Source: Bradyrhizobium sp. BTAi1 (GTDB taxonomy: Bacteria > Pseudomonadota > Alphaproteobacteria > Rhizobiales > Xanthobacteraceae). Taken from it: a stretch of 64,000 nt of DNA. Shown here piece by piece: positions 45,328 through 56,101 of the stretch (the stretch's first letter is position 1; every line of letters begins with the position of its first letter). Both the position numbers and the translations under genes were made by a program. The stretch lies in assembly GCF_000015165.1 (NCBI RefSeq), contig NC_009485.1, positions 7,149,501 to 7,213,500 on the forward strand, in the 5' to 3' direction. The notes under the pieces are model-generated. The model was not told the DNA's origin, searched no databases, and saw nothing but the letters and a program-made list of their open reading frames with translations.

Positions 45328-46938
45328 TCAGTCGGCGCTCGTGCTCGGCCGCAATCCTGCCGTCGGCGCCGCGCGCCGCGTGGCCGCGACGACCGGACAG
45401 GCCGTGATGTCGGTGCCATCGGCGCCGGCGATGCGCTCGCAGCGCCGCGATCCGTCGATCGTGAGATCGTAATCGCCGAGCACGTCGAGCCGGGGCGGAT
45501 TGTCCGCCGGGCTTTCCGAGTAATACAGCGCCCAAACGCCGCCGGGCAGCGGATCGGCCAGGCCAGCGCGAACCCTGCGGTCCAGCACGCCGCCCGGCAC
45601 GATCGGGACCACCAGCTCGGACAGCTGATAGACGCGCGAGCCCGCCGGCAGGAACGAAGTGACATAGCCAAGCGGCTTCTGCAGCAGCAGGACCGTCGCC
45701 GGCTGCTGCAGCGTCTCCGCAAGCAGCGGCCGGTACGGGTCCGCCCACGGCCGCCGCATCCAGTCGGTCGGCTGCGACGCCAGCGCGATGACGAGCGCGA
45801 CGCTGACGACGACAGCCTGCGCAGCGCGCGATGAGGCCGGTGGCGCCTCGCGCCAGGCCTCGATCAGCCGCAGCAACAGCAGCACGATCAGCGGCGCCGC
45901 AAGCAGCTCGAGCGGCATCAGATAGCGCTGGATCGAGAAGGCGAGCATCCACAGCACATAGCCGACCCAGAAGAAGGTGATCAGGCGGCGGTCGCGCAGC
46001 TGCAGCACTTCGCGCTTCTGCCACAGGCCCGTGACCACGAGCGCGGCCAGCAGCATGATGACGACGGCGAAGCGCGGATCACGGAACGGCCATTCCGACG
46101 ACGGATGTCTGCCGACCACCCAGTAGAATGGATAGGCCAGCGCATCGAGCAGGCCCGCGGGCATGAAGCGCGTGTCGACGATCGAGATCTGCGGCGCCTC
46201 GGGCGAACGAAAGATCGTGTTGTAGAACGGATAAAGCGGACTGCCGAAATCACGCGCCATCTTCAGCGCCCACGGCCCTGCCGTCACGACGACGCCGATA
46301 GCGCTGGCCAGGCCGAAGGCGAGGACGGCACGCCATGGCCGGACCACGAGCAGCAGCGACACGCCGGCCGCGATCAGGAAGCTTGCATTGGTCAGCTTCA
46401 GCCCGGTCGCGGCACCGATCAGGACGCCGGCAGCGAGCAGATGCCGCATCGATGGCGTGTCGTCCTCGGCGCTGAACATCAGCGCGATCGCGGCGAGAAT
46501 CGGCAAGGTCGTGAGAATATCCGCAAAGCTGGTGCCGACCTCGGACAGCGCCATCGGACTGAGCGCCGCGATGAGCAGCGCCGCCGCCAATGTCCAGATG
46601 TCGGCGGCACGGCCCAGCAACACGCGTGTCACCCAATACACGACAGCAAGGTTGAGCCCATGCAGGGCGCCGAGTGCGATGCCCCACCAGGGCGCGCCCA
46701 ATCCATGCCGGACCATGTAAGGCAGCAGATAGATCAGCGGATTGAGGAAGCTCTGAAAGCCGCCCGGCGCCACGTCGACATCGAACCGGCCATGCACCAG
46801 CGCAAAGCCGGCATAGTCGTGATAGTTCTGCCAGTCCCAGTTGATGTCCTCGCCGGCCATATAGGCGTAGACGGCGCCAGCAGCGGCCGATCCGGCGATC
46901 ACGAGCAGCATCACCGGATGTTTACGCACGATGGACAT
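45328..46938 (-). CDS. Polytopic membrane protein, GT-C glycosyltransferase-like
   Basis: A 536-residue protein with about 10-11 predicted helices and a soluble C-terminal part of about 130 residues. The first loop has an acidic WDWQNYHDYAGFALVHG segment after helix one (GEDINWDWQ), where GT-C lipid-linked sugar transferases keep catalytic Asp residues. The general architecture fits GT-C enzymes that use polyprenyl-phosphate sugars, but I cannot place it in a named family. It lies downstream of tetR and the GT87 gene on the same strand and may be part of the same surface-glycan function. Confidence 0.6.
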   Translation of the reverse strand: MSIVRKHPVMLLVIAGSAAAGAVYAYMAGEDINWDWQNYHDYAGFALVHGRFDVDVAPGGFQSFLNPLIYLLPYMVRHGLGAPWWGIALGALHGLNLAVVYWVTRVLLGRAADIWTLAAALLIAALSPMALSEVGTSFADILTTLPILAAIALMFSAEDDTPSMRHLLAAGVLIGAATGLKLTNASFLIAAGVSLLLVVRPWRAVLAFGLASAIGVVVTAGPWALKMARDFGSPLYPFYNTIFRSPEAPQISIVDTRFMPAGLLDALAYPFYWVVGRHPSSEWPFRDPRFAVVIMLLAALVVTGLWQKREVLQLRDRRLITFFWVGYVLWMLAFSIQRYLMPLELLAAPLIVLLLLRLIEAWREAPPASSRAAQAVVVSVALVIALASQPTDWMRRPWADPYRPLLAETLQQPATVLLLQKPLGYVTSFLPAGSRVYQLSELVVPIVPGGVLDRRVRAGLADPLPGGVWALYYSESPADNPPRLDVLGDYDLTIDGSRRCERIAGADGTDITACPVVAATRRAAPTAGLRPSTSAD

Positions 46939-47030
46939 CGATTGACGACAACGCCTGGGGGTTGCGAGCTGCGGCGGCCGTCGCGGCGCCGCGCCCGACC
47001 ATGGCGGCGACCCATGAATCCTTGCTTAAG

Positions 47031-47705
47031 CTAGGCGCCGACCAGGCTCTTGACCGGCAACACCGCCTGCACGACGAGGCCACGGGCGCGCGCGTCCATC
47101 ACGCCCACCGCACGCAACGCCAGCAGGGTCACCGCCTGAACCGTGTCGCGAAGCTTCGCCGGATCGTCGAGATGGTCGGGCGCCAGTGGCCCGACCAGCG
47201 CCTCGTGCAGGGCACCGAGCAGCGCGGTGGCGGCGAGCTGGGTGTCCTGCGCCGGCAGATGTCCGGCGCGTACGGCGGCATCGATCCGCGAGGCGATCTC
47301 GCCGACGATGTCGCGGCGACTGGCCAGGCGGGAGGCGGTGACGTCGACATCGACCGGCTCGGCCAGGATGCCCCAGGCGAGCTTGCGCTGAGACAGCACA
47401 TGGACGGCGACCGTGGACACCGCCGCCGCCAGCGCCGAGGACGGCCCGGGCGCGGCATCGGCCGCGCGGCGGACAGCCGCGAGCTCGTCGCGCGACACTT
47501 CGGCGATCAGCTCCGAGATCAGGTCGGCCTTGGAGGGGAAATAGCGATAGACCGTCCCGGCCGCGACATTGGCGCGGACCGCGACGGGTGCGATCTGGAC
47601 AGCGGACATGCCGCCCTCGGCGGCGGTTTCACGCGCGGCCGCCAGAATGGCGCTGCGGCGCGCGGCCAGCCGCTTCACGACCTGGTGGGTTCGCCGGTAA
47701 ACCAT
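47031..47705 (-). CDS. TetR family transcriptional regulator
   Basis: A 224-residue repressor. The N-terminal helix-turn-helix is visible as ILAAARETAAEGGMSAVQIAPVAVRANVAAGTVYRYFPSKADLI, in which GTVYRYFPSKADL is the TetR signature. The C-terminal domain is a variable ligand-binding helical bundle. A 16-base palindrome lies about 100 bases upstream of its ATG and is the likely self-operator. It is sandwiched between two polytopic membrane glycosyltransferase-like genes on the same strand, so it may control one or both. The ligand is unknown. Confidence 0.9.
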   Translation of the reverse strand: MVYRRTHQVVKRLAARRSAILAAARETAAEGGMSAVQIAPVAVRANVAAGTVYRYFPSKADLISELIAEVSRDELAAVRRAADAAPGPSSALAAAVSTVAVHVLSQRKLAWGILAEPVDVDVTASRLASRRDIVGEIASRIDAAVRAGHLPAQDTQLAATALLGALHEALVGPLAPDHLDDPAKLRDTVQAVTLLALRAVGVMDARARGLVVQAVLPVKSLVGA

Positions 47706-47802
47706 GACGCTTCTCGTCCCCGACGCGTGCCGTCCAGGCGATTCCTGGCGAACGCTGGTTCAGTGTTTTTGGAGGCTCGGCCTCGCAAATCTCAAGGAAG
47801 AA

Positions 47803-47818
47803 CTGAACACCTGTTCAG
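47803..47818. promoter_or_regulatory. Palindromic operator upstream of tetR
   Basis: CTGAACACCTGTTCAG has perfect 7-bp arms around a 2-base centre, a typical TetR-family site. It lies between the GT87 gene end (47866) and the tetR start (47705). A weaker GAAC/GTTC symmetry is present at 47750-47761. Confidence 0.6.
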
Positions 47819-47865
47819 AGCACAAGACAAGAGGGTTGTTGGTTCGGTCACCGGCGGGAAGGATG

Positions 47866-49092
47866 TCAGGCTGCGGACAGCACCGCGCCGGAGGGAGCCG
47901 GCTGCCGTCGCCACCATGCGCCAGCTCGCGCCAGCGCCAGCCCGCCGATGATCAGGTTGGCCGCCAGGCCGAGCGGGATGCCGGTCAGCATGAACGTGAT
48001 CTGGAGCCCAGCGCTACAGCCGAGGGCCGGCAGCTCATAGCGCCGGAAACCGTCATGCAGGCCCATCCGCACCAGCCACGCCACCGCGATCGCCTGCACC
48101 ATCATGTCGTACATGAACAGATAAGGCGTCGTGAGCAGCAGCCCGACCGCCAGGGCCGCGGCCTTGACCGCATAGCGCACCGGGCTTCGCCACATCACGA
48201 CCAGCACCATTGCGATCGCCGCGGTGAGCACCCATTGCAGGGCCCAGGCGAGCGTCTCGGAGCCGCCCAGATAGCGCACCAGCGAGAACAAGCTTTGCAG
48301 CTTCCACCAGGTCGCCTTGCCCTCGGTGAGGAAGGCCTGGGAAAAGGCCGGCATCCAGTGAACGAAGGCCTGCCAGCTCTCAAGGCCGAAAGCGAGGAAG
48401 GACGCCAGCGCCAGAACCAGGGCGGTAGCGCTGGCCGAGACGAACGCGGTCCAGCGCTGGGTGGCGATCAGCAGGATCGGAAACAGCAGCCCGTATTGCG
48501 GCTTATAGGTCAGGAGGCCGAGGCAGATCCCGGCCAGCACCGGCCGCACCGGCAGCCAATACAGCGTGCCGCCGACGAGCGCAGCGGTGAGACATCCGTT
48601 CTGCCCAACCAGCGCATTCGAGAACAGCGCTGGGAAGCCGGCCGCGAGCAACAGGCCGAAACCGCGGCCGACGATCGCCCGCATCGCCAGCGCATAGGGA
48701 ATGAAGCTCGCATAGACCCAGCCGGCAAAGGCCAAGGTGTAAGGCAATTGCGCGAGCAAGGCCGCAACGAACAGGAAGGGCGGCGGATAGTGCCAAGCGA
48801 AATAGCCTGGGAAGTCCTGCCGCAGCAGATCAAGCTCGATCTGACGCTGCACGTCCCAATCCCAGGCCAGGGCCGGATGGCCCTGCAACGCAAGCTTGCC
48901 GGCGGCCCAGACGTTGACGAAATCGGTCGGGATGCCGAGCCCGTCCGCGCCCCAGATCCAGACGCCGGAGAAGAGACCTGCGGGGAAGAACGCGGCATTG
49001 ATACAGGCAAGCGCGAAGCACGCTGCGAACAGGCTCGCCGGAACGCCAGGACGCTGCGATGGGATCGCGGCGGCAACGGAATTGTCGGCCAT
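47866..49092 (-). CDS. GT87 (DUF2029) family membrane glycosyltransferase
   Basis: A 408-residue polytopic protein with about 10 helices. DFVNVWAAGKLALQG in the first loop, the HYPPPFLFVAALLAQLP segment and TYKPQYGLLFPILLI are signatures of GT87/DUF2029, a group of polyprenol-phosphate-dependent mannosyl- and arabinosyltransferases. The glycan target is unknown. It is upstream of tetR on the same strand, divergent from the lipase-like gene. Confidence 0.85.
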   Translation of the reverse strand: MADNSVAAAIPSQRPGVPASLFAACFALACINAAFFPAGLFSGVWIWGADGLGIPTDFVNVWAAGKLALQGHPALAWDWDVQRQIELDLLRQDFPGYFAWHYPPPFLFVAALLAQLPYTLAFAGWVYASFIPYALAMRAIVGRGFGLLLAAGFPALFSNALVGQNGCLTAALVGGTLYWLPVRPVLAGICLGLLTYKPQYGLLFPILLIATQRWTAFVSASATALVLALASFLAFGLESWQAFVHWMPAFSQAFLTEGKATWWKLQSLFSLVRYLGGSETLAWALQWVLTAAIAMVLVVMWRSPVRYAVKAAALAVGLLLTTPYLFMYDMMVQAIAVAWLVRMGLHDGFRRYELPALGCSAGLQITFMLTGIPLGLAANLIIGGLALARAGAWWRRQPAPSGAVLSAA

Positions 49093-49273
49093 CTGAACCT
49101 CACCCGCGCCAGCACGGGCGCACTCCTGATCAAGGCATAGGCCGCGAGGCTTGAAGAAGGCTTAAGCGCGGGGGCGCCGGCTGAGCTGGAGCGAGGCCGG
49201 CCGCACTGATTGTTTACGCGCGCGCTGTAGCACAGGGCTCCGATGCAACTGGCAGGCACCACGCAGGAGTCCC

Positions 49274-50479
49274 ATGCCCATGATTCGAATGATCGTCGCC
49301 CTCGCGCTCTGCCTGATGTGGCCGGTGGCAAGCCTCGCCCAGGACAAGGGCGTGGTGCGCGTCACGTCCGACGTCTCCTACGAGTTTCTGGCGCGCTGGG
49401 ACACCGACCGGCTGAACAAGATCCTGACCATCGACACGCCGAAATTCGCCGGCGTCACAGTCAGCTATACGCCAGCTGTCAACGCCGTCCGGCTTTATCG
49501 CATCACCTACGCGTCGGTCGTCCCCGAACGCGGCAACAAGCCGATCCGCGCCACGGGCCTGCTGGCCGTGCCCGAGATCACCGAGACCAGCCTGCCGATG
49601 GTGTCCTATCAGCACGGCACGGTGTACGGAAAACAGGAGGTGCCGTCGTTCCCGGAGCAGTCCCCCGAGACGCAGCTGATGATCGCGCAGTTCGCCGGGC
49701 AAGGCCATCTGCTGATCGGCGCCGACTATTTCGGCATGGGGACTTCGACCGAGCCTGAAGGCTACATGGTCAAGGCGAGCCACCAGCAGGCCACCTACGA
49801 CATGCTGATCGCCAGCCGGGCCGTGCTCAACGATATGCATCTGACGCCCACCAGACTGTCCATCGCCGGCTGGTCGCAGGGGGGCTTCGTCACCATGGCG
49901 TTCCTCGAAAAGCTCGAAAGCGCCGGCGTGCCGGTCGCAGCAGCTGCGACCGCAAGCGCCCCCGTCGACGTGTTCGTCGCGCTCAACGGCTTCCTGAATT
50001 TCCCCCGCAGCAACGACGCGTCCTGGGTCAACTCGCTGTTCATCCTGTCGGCGTTTGCGTTCGAGAACTATTATGCGGTGCCGGGCCTCGCCCGCTCGGT
50101 GATCGCCGACACCTATTACGATGTCGCCCGCAAGGCCTATGAGCGGCAGCCTTTCAACGTCGCCGACATACCAACCGATCTGCACAAGCTGCTGAAGCCG
50201 GATTATTTCGACGCGCAATATTTCGCCGCCTCGAGCTATGGCCGCCTGGTCGCGCAGACCCAGGCCTATCGCTGGATCATCAAGTCGCCGGTGCGCAACT
50301 ATTACGGCGAGAACGACGAGGCGATCTCGGTCGGCCTCGGCCGGCTGGCCATGACCTATCAGCAGGCGATCGGCGCCGGCAACGGCAAGGTCGAGGCGGT
50401 GTCGACCGGACCGACCACGCATCGCGGCACATTCGCCACCGCCGTTCCGCAATGGAAAGCCTGGTTCGACAAGCCGTGA
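49274..50479 (+). CDS. Secreted alpha/beta hydrolase, secretory-lipase-like
   Basis: A 401-residue exported hydrolase. A signal peptide (residues 1-22, ending SLAQ) is followed by a prolyl-oligopeptidase/secretory-lipase-type domain. The nucleophile elbow is GWSQGG, and a YGENDEAI segment probably carries the acid residue, with a His in the C-terminal THRGTFATA. YQHGTVYG is the oxyanion-side strand. Likely substrates are esters in the periplasm or outside the cell. It appears monocistronic and its stop is 244 bases from the convergent ftsH stop. Confidence 0.82.
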   Translation: MPMIRMIVALALCLMWPVASLAQDKGVVRVTSDVSYEFLARWDTDRLNKILTIDTPKFAGVTVSYTPAVNAVRLYRITYASVVPERGNKPIRATGLLAVPEITETSLPMVSYQHGTVYGKQEVPSFPEQSPETQLMIAQFAGQGHLLIGADYFGMGTSTEPEGYMVKASHQQATYDMLIASRAVLNDMHLTPTRLSIAGWSQGGFVTMAFLEKLESAGVPVAAAATASAPVDVFVALNGFLNFPRSNDASWVNSLFILSAFAFENYYAVPGLARSVIADTYYDVARKAYERQPFNVADIPTDLHKLLKPDYFDAQYFAASSYGRLVAQTQAYRWIIKSPVRNYYGENDEAISVGLGRLAMTYQQAIGAGNGKVEAVSTGPTTHRGTFATAVPQWKAWFDKP

Positions 50480-50626
50480 TCCGCGCGATGAGCAGCCGGA
50501 CATGGCGACGCCCGGGCGTCATCATCGCCGGGGCAGCCGCCCGAGACTGACGGCGCGCAGACCCGATTGCGATGCCGCTCGGGAGTCGTCGGCTGACTTT
50601 CGCAAGCCGCAGTTGGACAGCAAGGG

Positions 50627-50664
50627 TCGCTGAAAACGAAAAGCCCGGCTGCAAAGCCGGGCTT
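50627..50664 (-). terminator. Rho-independent terminator of ftsH
   Basis: A perfect 9-bp stem (50641-50649 with 50656-50664), 6-base loop, and on the minus strand a TTTTCGTTTTC tail. It lies 60 bases beyond the ftsH stop in the convergent gap with the lipase-like gene. Confidence 0.85.
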
Positions 50665-50723
50665 GTCGATTCGGTCTCGTTAAAAAGGGGGGAAGTAATT
50701 CTGGTCCCCCCTCTTTGCCCGGA

Positions 50724-52640
<1,917 letters not shown>

Positions 52641-52875
52641 CGATTTTCCTTCGTGGTCGCGCGGATCGCGGCCGTTAGTCCTCGGACTCATCCCTGGGCA
52701 GCCACGAGGGAATCCCCCGGTCGACCGTCTCGTAATCTAGGTACCACTCGCAGCAATGCCAAGGGAACCAGACAGGACTATTTATCGCATCATAGCCTGA
52801 TTCCCGCTCAAAAAATGGCGCCCGAAAGCGCCGCCGACGCAGGTGGTTAAGGGTCCGCGAAGGCGTCAGGCCGCA

Positions 52876-53952
52876 TCATTCGCCGCGCCGTCGCCGAGGC
52901 GGCGCGGGCGAGATGCGGATGGCGTCCTTCGCCAGACTTACCAATGCACCGGCCAGGGTCTGTTTTAGCGTGCCGCGCTCGGCTGTACCACCATCTGTGA
53001 TCCCCGCAAGAGTCCGGTCCAGCCGTTCCAGCAGCGCTTCGGCCTTGCCGAGTTCCACGGGGCCCTCGGTTCCAACCCGGTCAATGGCACGCATCAGCAG
53101 CCGCAGCCTGATTTCGGCTGGGAGTGCGGCAAAGGCGCGCGGGTCGAACATCTCCCCCTCGCCGCCCCGGCGCTTTGACGACCGGCCGGCCGCCAGCAGC
53201 GCGAGGTACCGTTCGGCGCCGTCGGCCATCAACTCGATGGCAGCATTGGCCCGCCGAGCCCGGTTGGCCAGCGTGGCGAGGGTGCGCGGGTCGGCCCCCT
53301 CCGCGGCGAGCGTCGGCATCAGCGCGCGCAGCCTTGGCCGGGTGAAGGCCGGGTCTCGATTGGTCGGATCATCCGCGAACGCAATTCCGGCGGAGCGCAG
53401 CGTGGCGAGGAGCCTCGCCTTCGACAGCGAAAGCAGCGGGCGCGCGAGCAGCAGGCCATCGCGCCGGCTGACGGGCGCCATCGCCGCCAGGCCGGCAATG
53501 CCGCTGCCGCGCAGCAGCCGCATCAGCACGGTCTCGGCCTGGTCGTCTCGGGTGTGGGCGGTCACGACATGGCTCGCCCCGGCCTGCTCGGCCGCGCGCG
53601 CCAGAAGCCGGTACCTCGCGATGCGAGCCGCTTCGGGAATTCCGGCTGCTGGCTTCTCGCCGCTCCAGCGCAGGGTCCGGTGCGTCAGGCCGAGCTGGCG
53701 CGCCAGTTGTTTGACCATCAGCGCTTCGCGCCGGGACTCCGGCCGCAAACCGTGATCGACGGTGACGGCGAGAAGACGCGGCCCCCCGGCGCGCGTTGCG
53801 CGCCAGCGCGCCGCCAGCCACATCAGCGCCATGGAATCCGGTCCGCCGGAGACGGCCAATGTGAGCACGCCGCTGTCGGCAAATGGCGCGAACAGGCGCT
53901 CCGCTTCGGCCGCGGAGATCGGAAGATGGTCTTCGGACTGTCCAGTCGACAT
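52876..53952 (-). CDS. tilS: tRNA(Ile)-lysidine synthase TilS
   Basis: A 358-residue enzyme that modifies C34 of the AUA-reading tRNA-Ile to lysidine. The PP-loop SGGPDSMALMWLA sits near residue 33, and HTRDDQAETVLMRLLRGSG is the second conserved segment. The C-terminal third is poorly conserved and lacks a clear TilS_C domain, as in other rhizobia. ATG 53952 is chosen because the region upstream to 53979 is a palindromic repeat element rather than coding. Order tilS-ftsH downstream of pal-cpoB is the common one. Confidence 0.9.
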   Translation of the reverse strand: MSTGQSEDHLPISAAEAERLFAPFADSGVLTLAVSGGPDSMALMWLAARWRATRAGGPRLLAVTVDHGLRPESRREALMVKQLARQLGLTHRTLRWSGEKPAAGIPEAARIARYRLLARAAEQAGASHVVTAHTRDDQAETVLMRLLRGSGIAGLAAMAPVSRRDGLLLARPLLSLSKARLLATLRSAGIAFADDPTNRDPAFTRPRLRALMPTLAAEGADPRTLATLANRARRANAAIELMADGAERYLALLAAGRSSKRRGGEGEMFDPRAFAALPAEIRLRLLMRAIDRVGTEGPVELGKAEALLERLDRTLAGITDGGTAERGTLKQTLAGALVSLAKDAIRISPAPPRRRRGE

Positions 53953-53967
53953 CGCGCGCGAGACTAG

Positions 53968-54001
53968 ATCATGATGCATTTCCGCGGAAACGCATCATGA
54001 T
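53968..54001. repeat. Palindromic intergenic repeat 1 (tilS-cpoB gap)
   Basis: A 34-base near-perfect palindrome centred on CCGCGG, with arms of ATCATGATGC and GCATCATGAT. It immediately precedes the tilS start. Such Rhizobiales repeats are found in intergenic regions in many copies. Confidence 0.7.
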
Positions 54002-54016
54002 CGTTCCTCCTGGTCT

Positions 54017-54065
54017 GAGCATGATCTTTTGGGAAAGCCAGTTTCCACTTTTCAAGATCATGCTC
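54017..54065. repeat. Palindromic intergenic repeat 2 (tilS-cpoB gap)
   Basis: A 49-base element with 12-base arms GAGCATGATCTT and AAGATCATGCTC and a TTTGGGAAAGCCAGTTTCC-type centre. It is 15 bases from repeat 1, and its sequence style is typical of dispersed rhizobial palindromes. Confidence 0.75.
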
Positions 54066-54111
54066 TAACGGCCTCACCGATCCGGCGCGAGGCCCTGCAC
54101 GCCCGGAAGGA

Positions 54112-55167
54112 TCAGCACTTCACCCGCTTCTGCTCACGATCGACGGTCGCCTTCACGCCGGCCGATGCGCGCGGATATTTGCGCGAGATCTCGCCGAAGG
54201 CGGCACAGGCAGCTTCCTTTTCCTTCAAGGCCGCCAGCGACTGGCCGAGGCGAAGCAGCGCATCCGGCGCCTTCGACGATTTGTCGTGCTTCGTCGTCAC
54301 TGCCAGAAAGACCTCGGCGGCGTCGCGATATTGCTGCCGCTGGTAGAAGCTTTCGCCGAGCCAGTATTTGGCATCGCCGATCATCGGATCGTTCGGATAT
54401 TTCTGCGTGAAGTTCCGCATCGTCTGCTCGGCGAGCGCATAATCGCGGCGCTGCATGTAGCCGATGCCGAGATCATATTCGTCACGCGGGGTCTGTGTCG
54501 GCGGGGCCGTATCGAGCCCACCCGGTGCGGCAGCCGCGGGTGGCGCCTGGTCGTAACGCCCGGTGCGGAGACTGGCGGCGTCACCTCCGGCCCGGCCGGT
54601 CGGCTGACCGCCCGCCTGAACCGGCAATTGTCCGCCGCCAAGCGCTTGCGGGGCGCCCGGCGCACTGGGGTTTTGGCTCGGGTCGAACGCATCGCCGCGC
54701 CGCCGGACGCCGGCTCCCGGCGCCGGCTGGTCCTGCGCGATCGGCGCGGGCGCAGCTTGCGGCTGCGCATAATTGGGCTGCGGCTGCGGCTGCGGATAGG
54801 CCTGTTGCGGCTGCGGCTGGCCATATTGCGGCTGACCGGCTTGCGGCTGGCCATAAGCGGGCTGGGAGGGCTGGCCGTAAGCCGGCGCGATCTGGGTCGG
54901 AGGCGCCGCACTCGGCTGTACCGCCGGCGCCGTCGGCTGCGCGCCGCTCTGCAGCTGACGCAGGCGCTCTTCCAGCTGGCGGTTGCGATATTGCAGTTCC
55001 TCGTTCTGACCGGTGAGCTGCCGGAGCTGATTTTCCAGCCGCTGAATCCGGATCTCCGGATCATCGTCGACCTGGGCGAAAGCTGGCGACGACAATGCCT
55101 GGTACGAGACAATCACGAGCGCTGCGATGGCCGCAGCGGCGCTCCTTGGAAGAAACATGAACGACAT
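54112..55167 (-). CDS. cpoB: CpoB/YbgF, cell-division coordinator of the Tol-Pal system
   Basis: A 351-residue periplasmic protein. A signal peptide (residues 1-31, ending AFAQ) leads into a coiled coil (RIQRLENQLRQLTGQNEELQYRNRQLEERLRQLQ), a Pro/Gln/Tyr/Ala-rich stretch with repeated YGQPQ-like units (about 90-170), and a TPR-type C-terminal domain (YDLGIGYMQRRDYALAEQTMRNF onward). CpoB links Tol energy state to PBP1B activity during constriction. It follows pal by 162 bases. The low-complexity linker is much longer than in E. coli. Confidence 0.92.
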   Translation of the reverse strand: MSFMFLPRSAAAAIAALVIVSYQALSSPAFAQVDDDPEIRIQRLENQLRQLTGQNEELQYRNRQLEERLRQLQSGAQPTAPAVQPSAAPPTQIAPAYGQPSQPAYGQPQAGQPQYGQPQPQQAYPQPQPQPNYAQPQAAPAPIAQDQPAPGAGVRRRGDAFDPSQNPSAPGAPQALGGGQLPVQAGGQPTGRAGGDAASLRTGRYDQAPPAAAAPGGLDTAPPTQTPRDEYDLGIGYMQRRDYALAEQTMRNFTQKYPNDPMIGDAKYWLGESFYQRQQYRDAAEVFLAVTTKHDKSSKAPDALLRLGQSLAALKEKEAACAAFGEISRKYPRASAGVKATVDREQKRVKC

Positions 55168-55275
55168 GCTGTCCTGACGACGGAATCCGGGAGACGGTGG
55201 AAATAGCCCGATGGGCGAGGCTGTACGTCAGAATTGAAATAGCGACAAATGACGATCAAGCGAAGACGAAAAGAT

Positions 55276-55306
55276 GAAGCCGGCGTCGATGACCGACGCC
55301 GGCTTC
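55276..55306 (-). terminator. Rho-independent terminator of pal
   Basis: A perfect 13-bp stem (55276-55288 with 55294-55306), 5-base loop, and on the minus strand a T-rich tail (ATCTTTTCGTC). It lies between pal and cpoB. Confidence 0.8.
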
Positions 55307-55329
55307 ATGAACGAGCTATCCGTTCAGCT

Positions 55330-55824
55330 TTATGAACTGGCGTTCAGCACCGTGACCGCACGGCGGTTCTGCGACCAGCAGGAGATATCGTTACAAACCG
55401 CGACCGGCCGCTCCTTGCCGTAGGAGATCGTGCGCATGCGACCCTGGTCGATGCCGCGCGAAACCAGGAAGTTGCGAACTGATTGCGCACGCCGGGCGCC
55501 CAGCGCGATGTTGTACTCGCGCGTGCCACGCTCGTCGGCATGGCCTTCGATCGTGAAGCTGTAACGCGGATAGGTCTGCAGCCACTGCGCCTGCTTCTCC
55601 AGGGTCGCGATCGCCTGGGGCGTCAGATCGGTCTGGTCGCTTTCGAAGAAGACGCGGTCGCCCACGTTCACGACGAAGTCCTGCTGGCTGCCCGGCGTGG
55701 CAGCGCTGGCCATCGCGCCATCGGCCCCGGTGAGATTCTTGTTGGCACACGCGCCCATCGACAGCGCGACCGCGAGCACGGCGGCCAACTTCAATCCCTG
55801 GAGGATACGCATCTGATATTTCAT
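55330..55824 (-). CDS. pal: Peptidoglycan-associated lipoprotein Pal
   Basis: A 164-residue outer-membrane lipoprotein. A lipoprotein signal with LSMGAC (Cys about residue 26) anchors it, and the OmpA-type domain follows with FTIEGHADERGTREYNIALGARRA, which binds diaminopimelate in peptidoglycan. ATG 55824 has GGAGG eight bases upstream; a GTG at 55845 is the other candidate. Pal is the outer-membrane end of the Tol-Pal complex. In most relatives it lies directly after tolB; here two signalling genes intervene. Confidence 0.96.
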   Translation of the reverse strand: MKYQMRILQGLKLAAVLAVALSMGACANKNLTGADGAMASAATPGSQQDFVVNVGDRVFFESDQTDLTPQAIATLEKQAQWLQTYPRYSFTIEGHADERGTREYNIALGARRAQSVRNFLVSRGIDQGRMRTISYGKERPVAVCNDISCWSQNRRAVTVLNASS

Positions 55825-56008
55825 TCCCGGAGCCTCCACGCTCACGTTCTAGACTGCCATCCGGTCTACAGGGCGATGGTTAAGCGAACGTTCCGTCAAC
55901 CTTGATGGGGTCTTGCCGAACCCGGTCAAATGCTAACGAAACCCGAAAAAGCGACCGCGATGGTTAATGGGTTGTAAATGTGGCGCCAGGGTGAAGGCAA
56001 GCGGGGAC

Positions 56009-56031
56009 GCGCCCGCATCGGGGCGCTTTTT
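56009..56031 (+). terminator. Terminator-like hairpin on the plus strand between the FeeM-like gene and pal
   Basis: GCGCCC (56009-56014) pairs with GGGCGC (56021-56026), followed directly by TTTTT (56027-56031) on the plus strand. Both neighbouring genes are on the minus strand, so it terminates no annotated transcript. Confidence 0.55.
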
Positions 56032-56101
56032 CGCTGATATCCGATAACATCTCCGAACGATCCGGTCCCGCCGGCAACCTCTGAGATCAGCGGGGTCGGG
56101 A

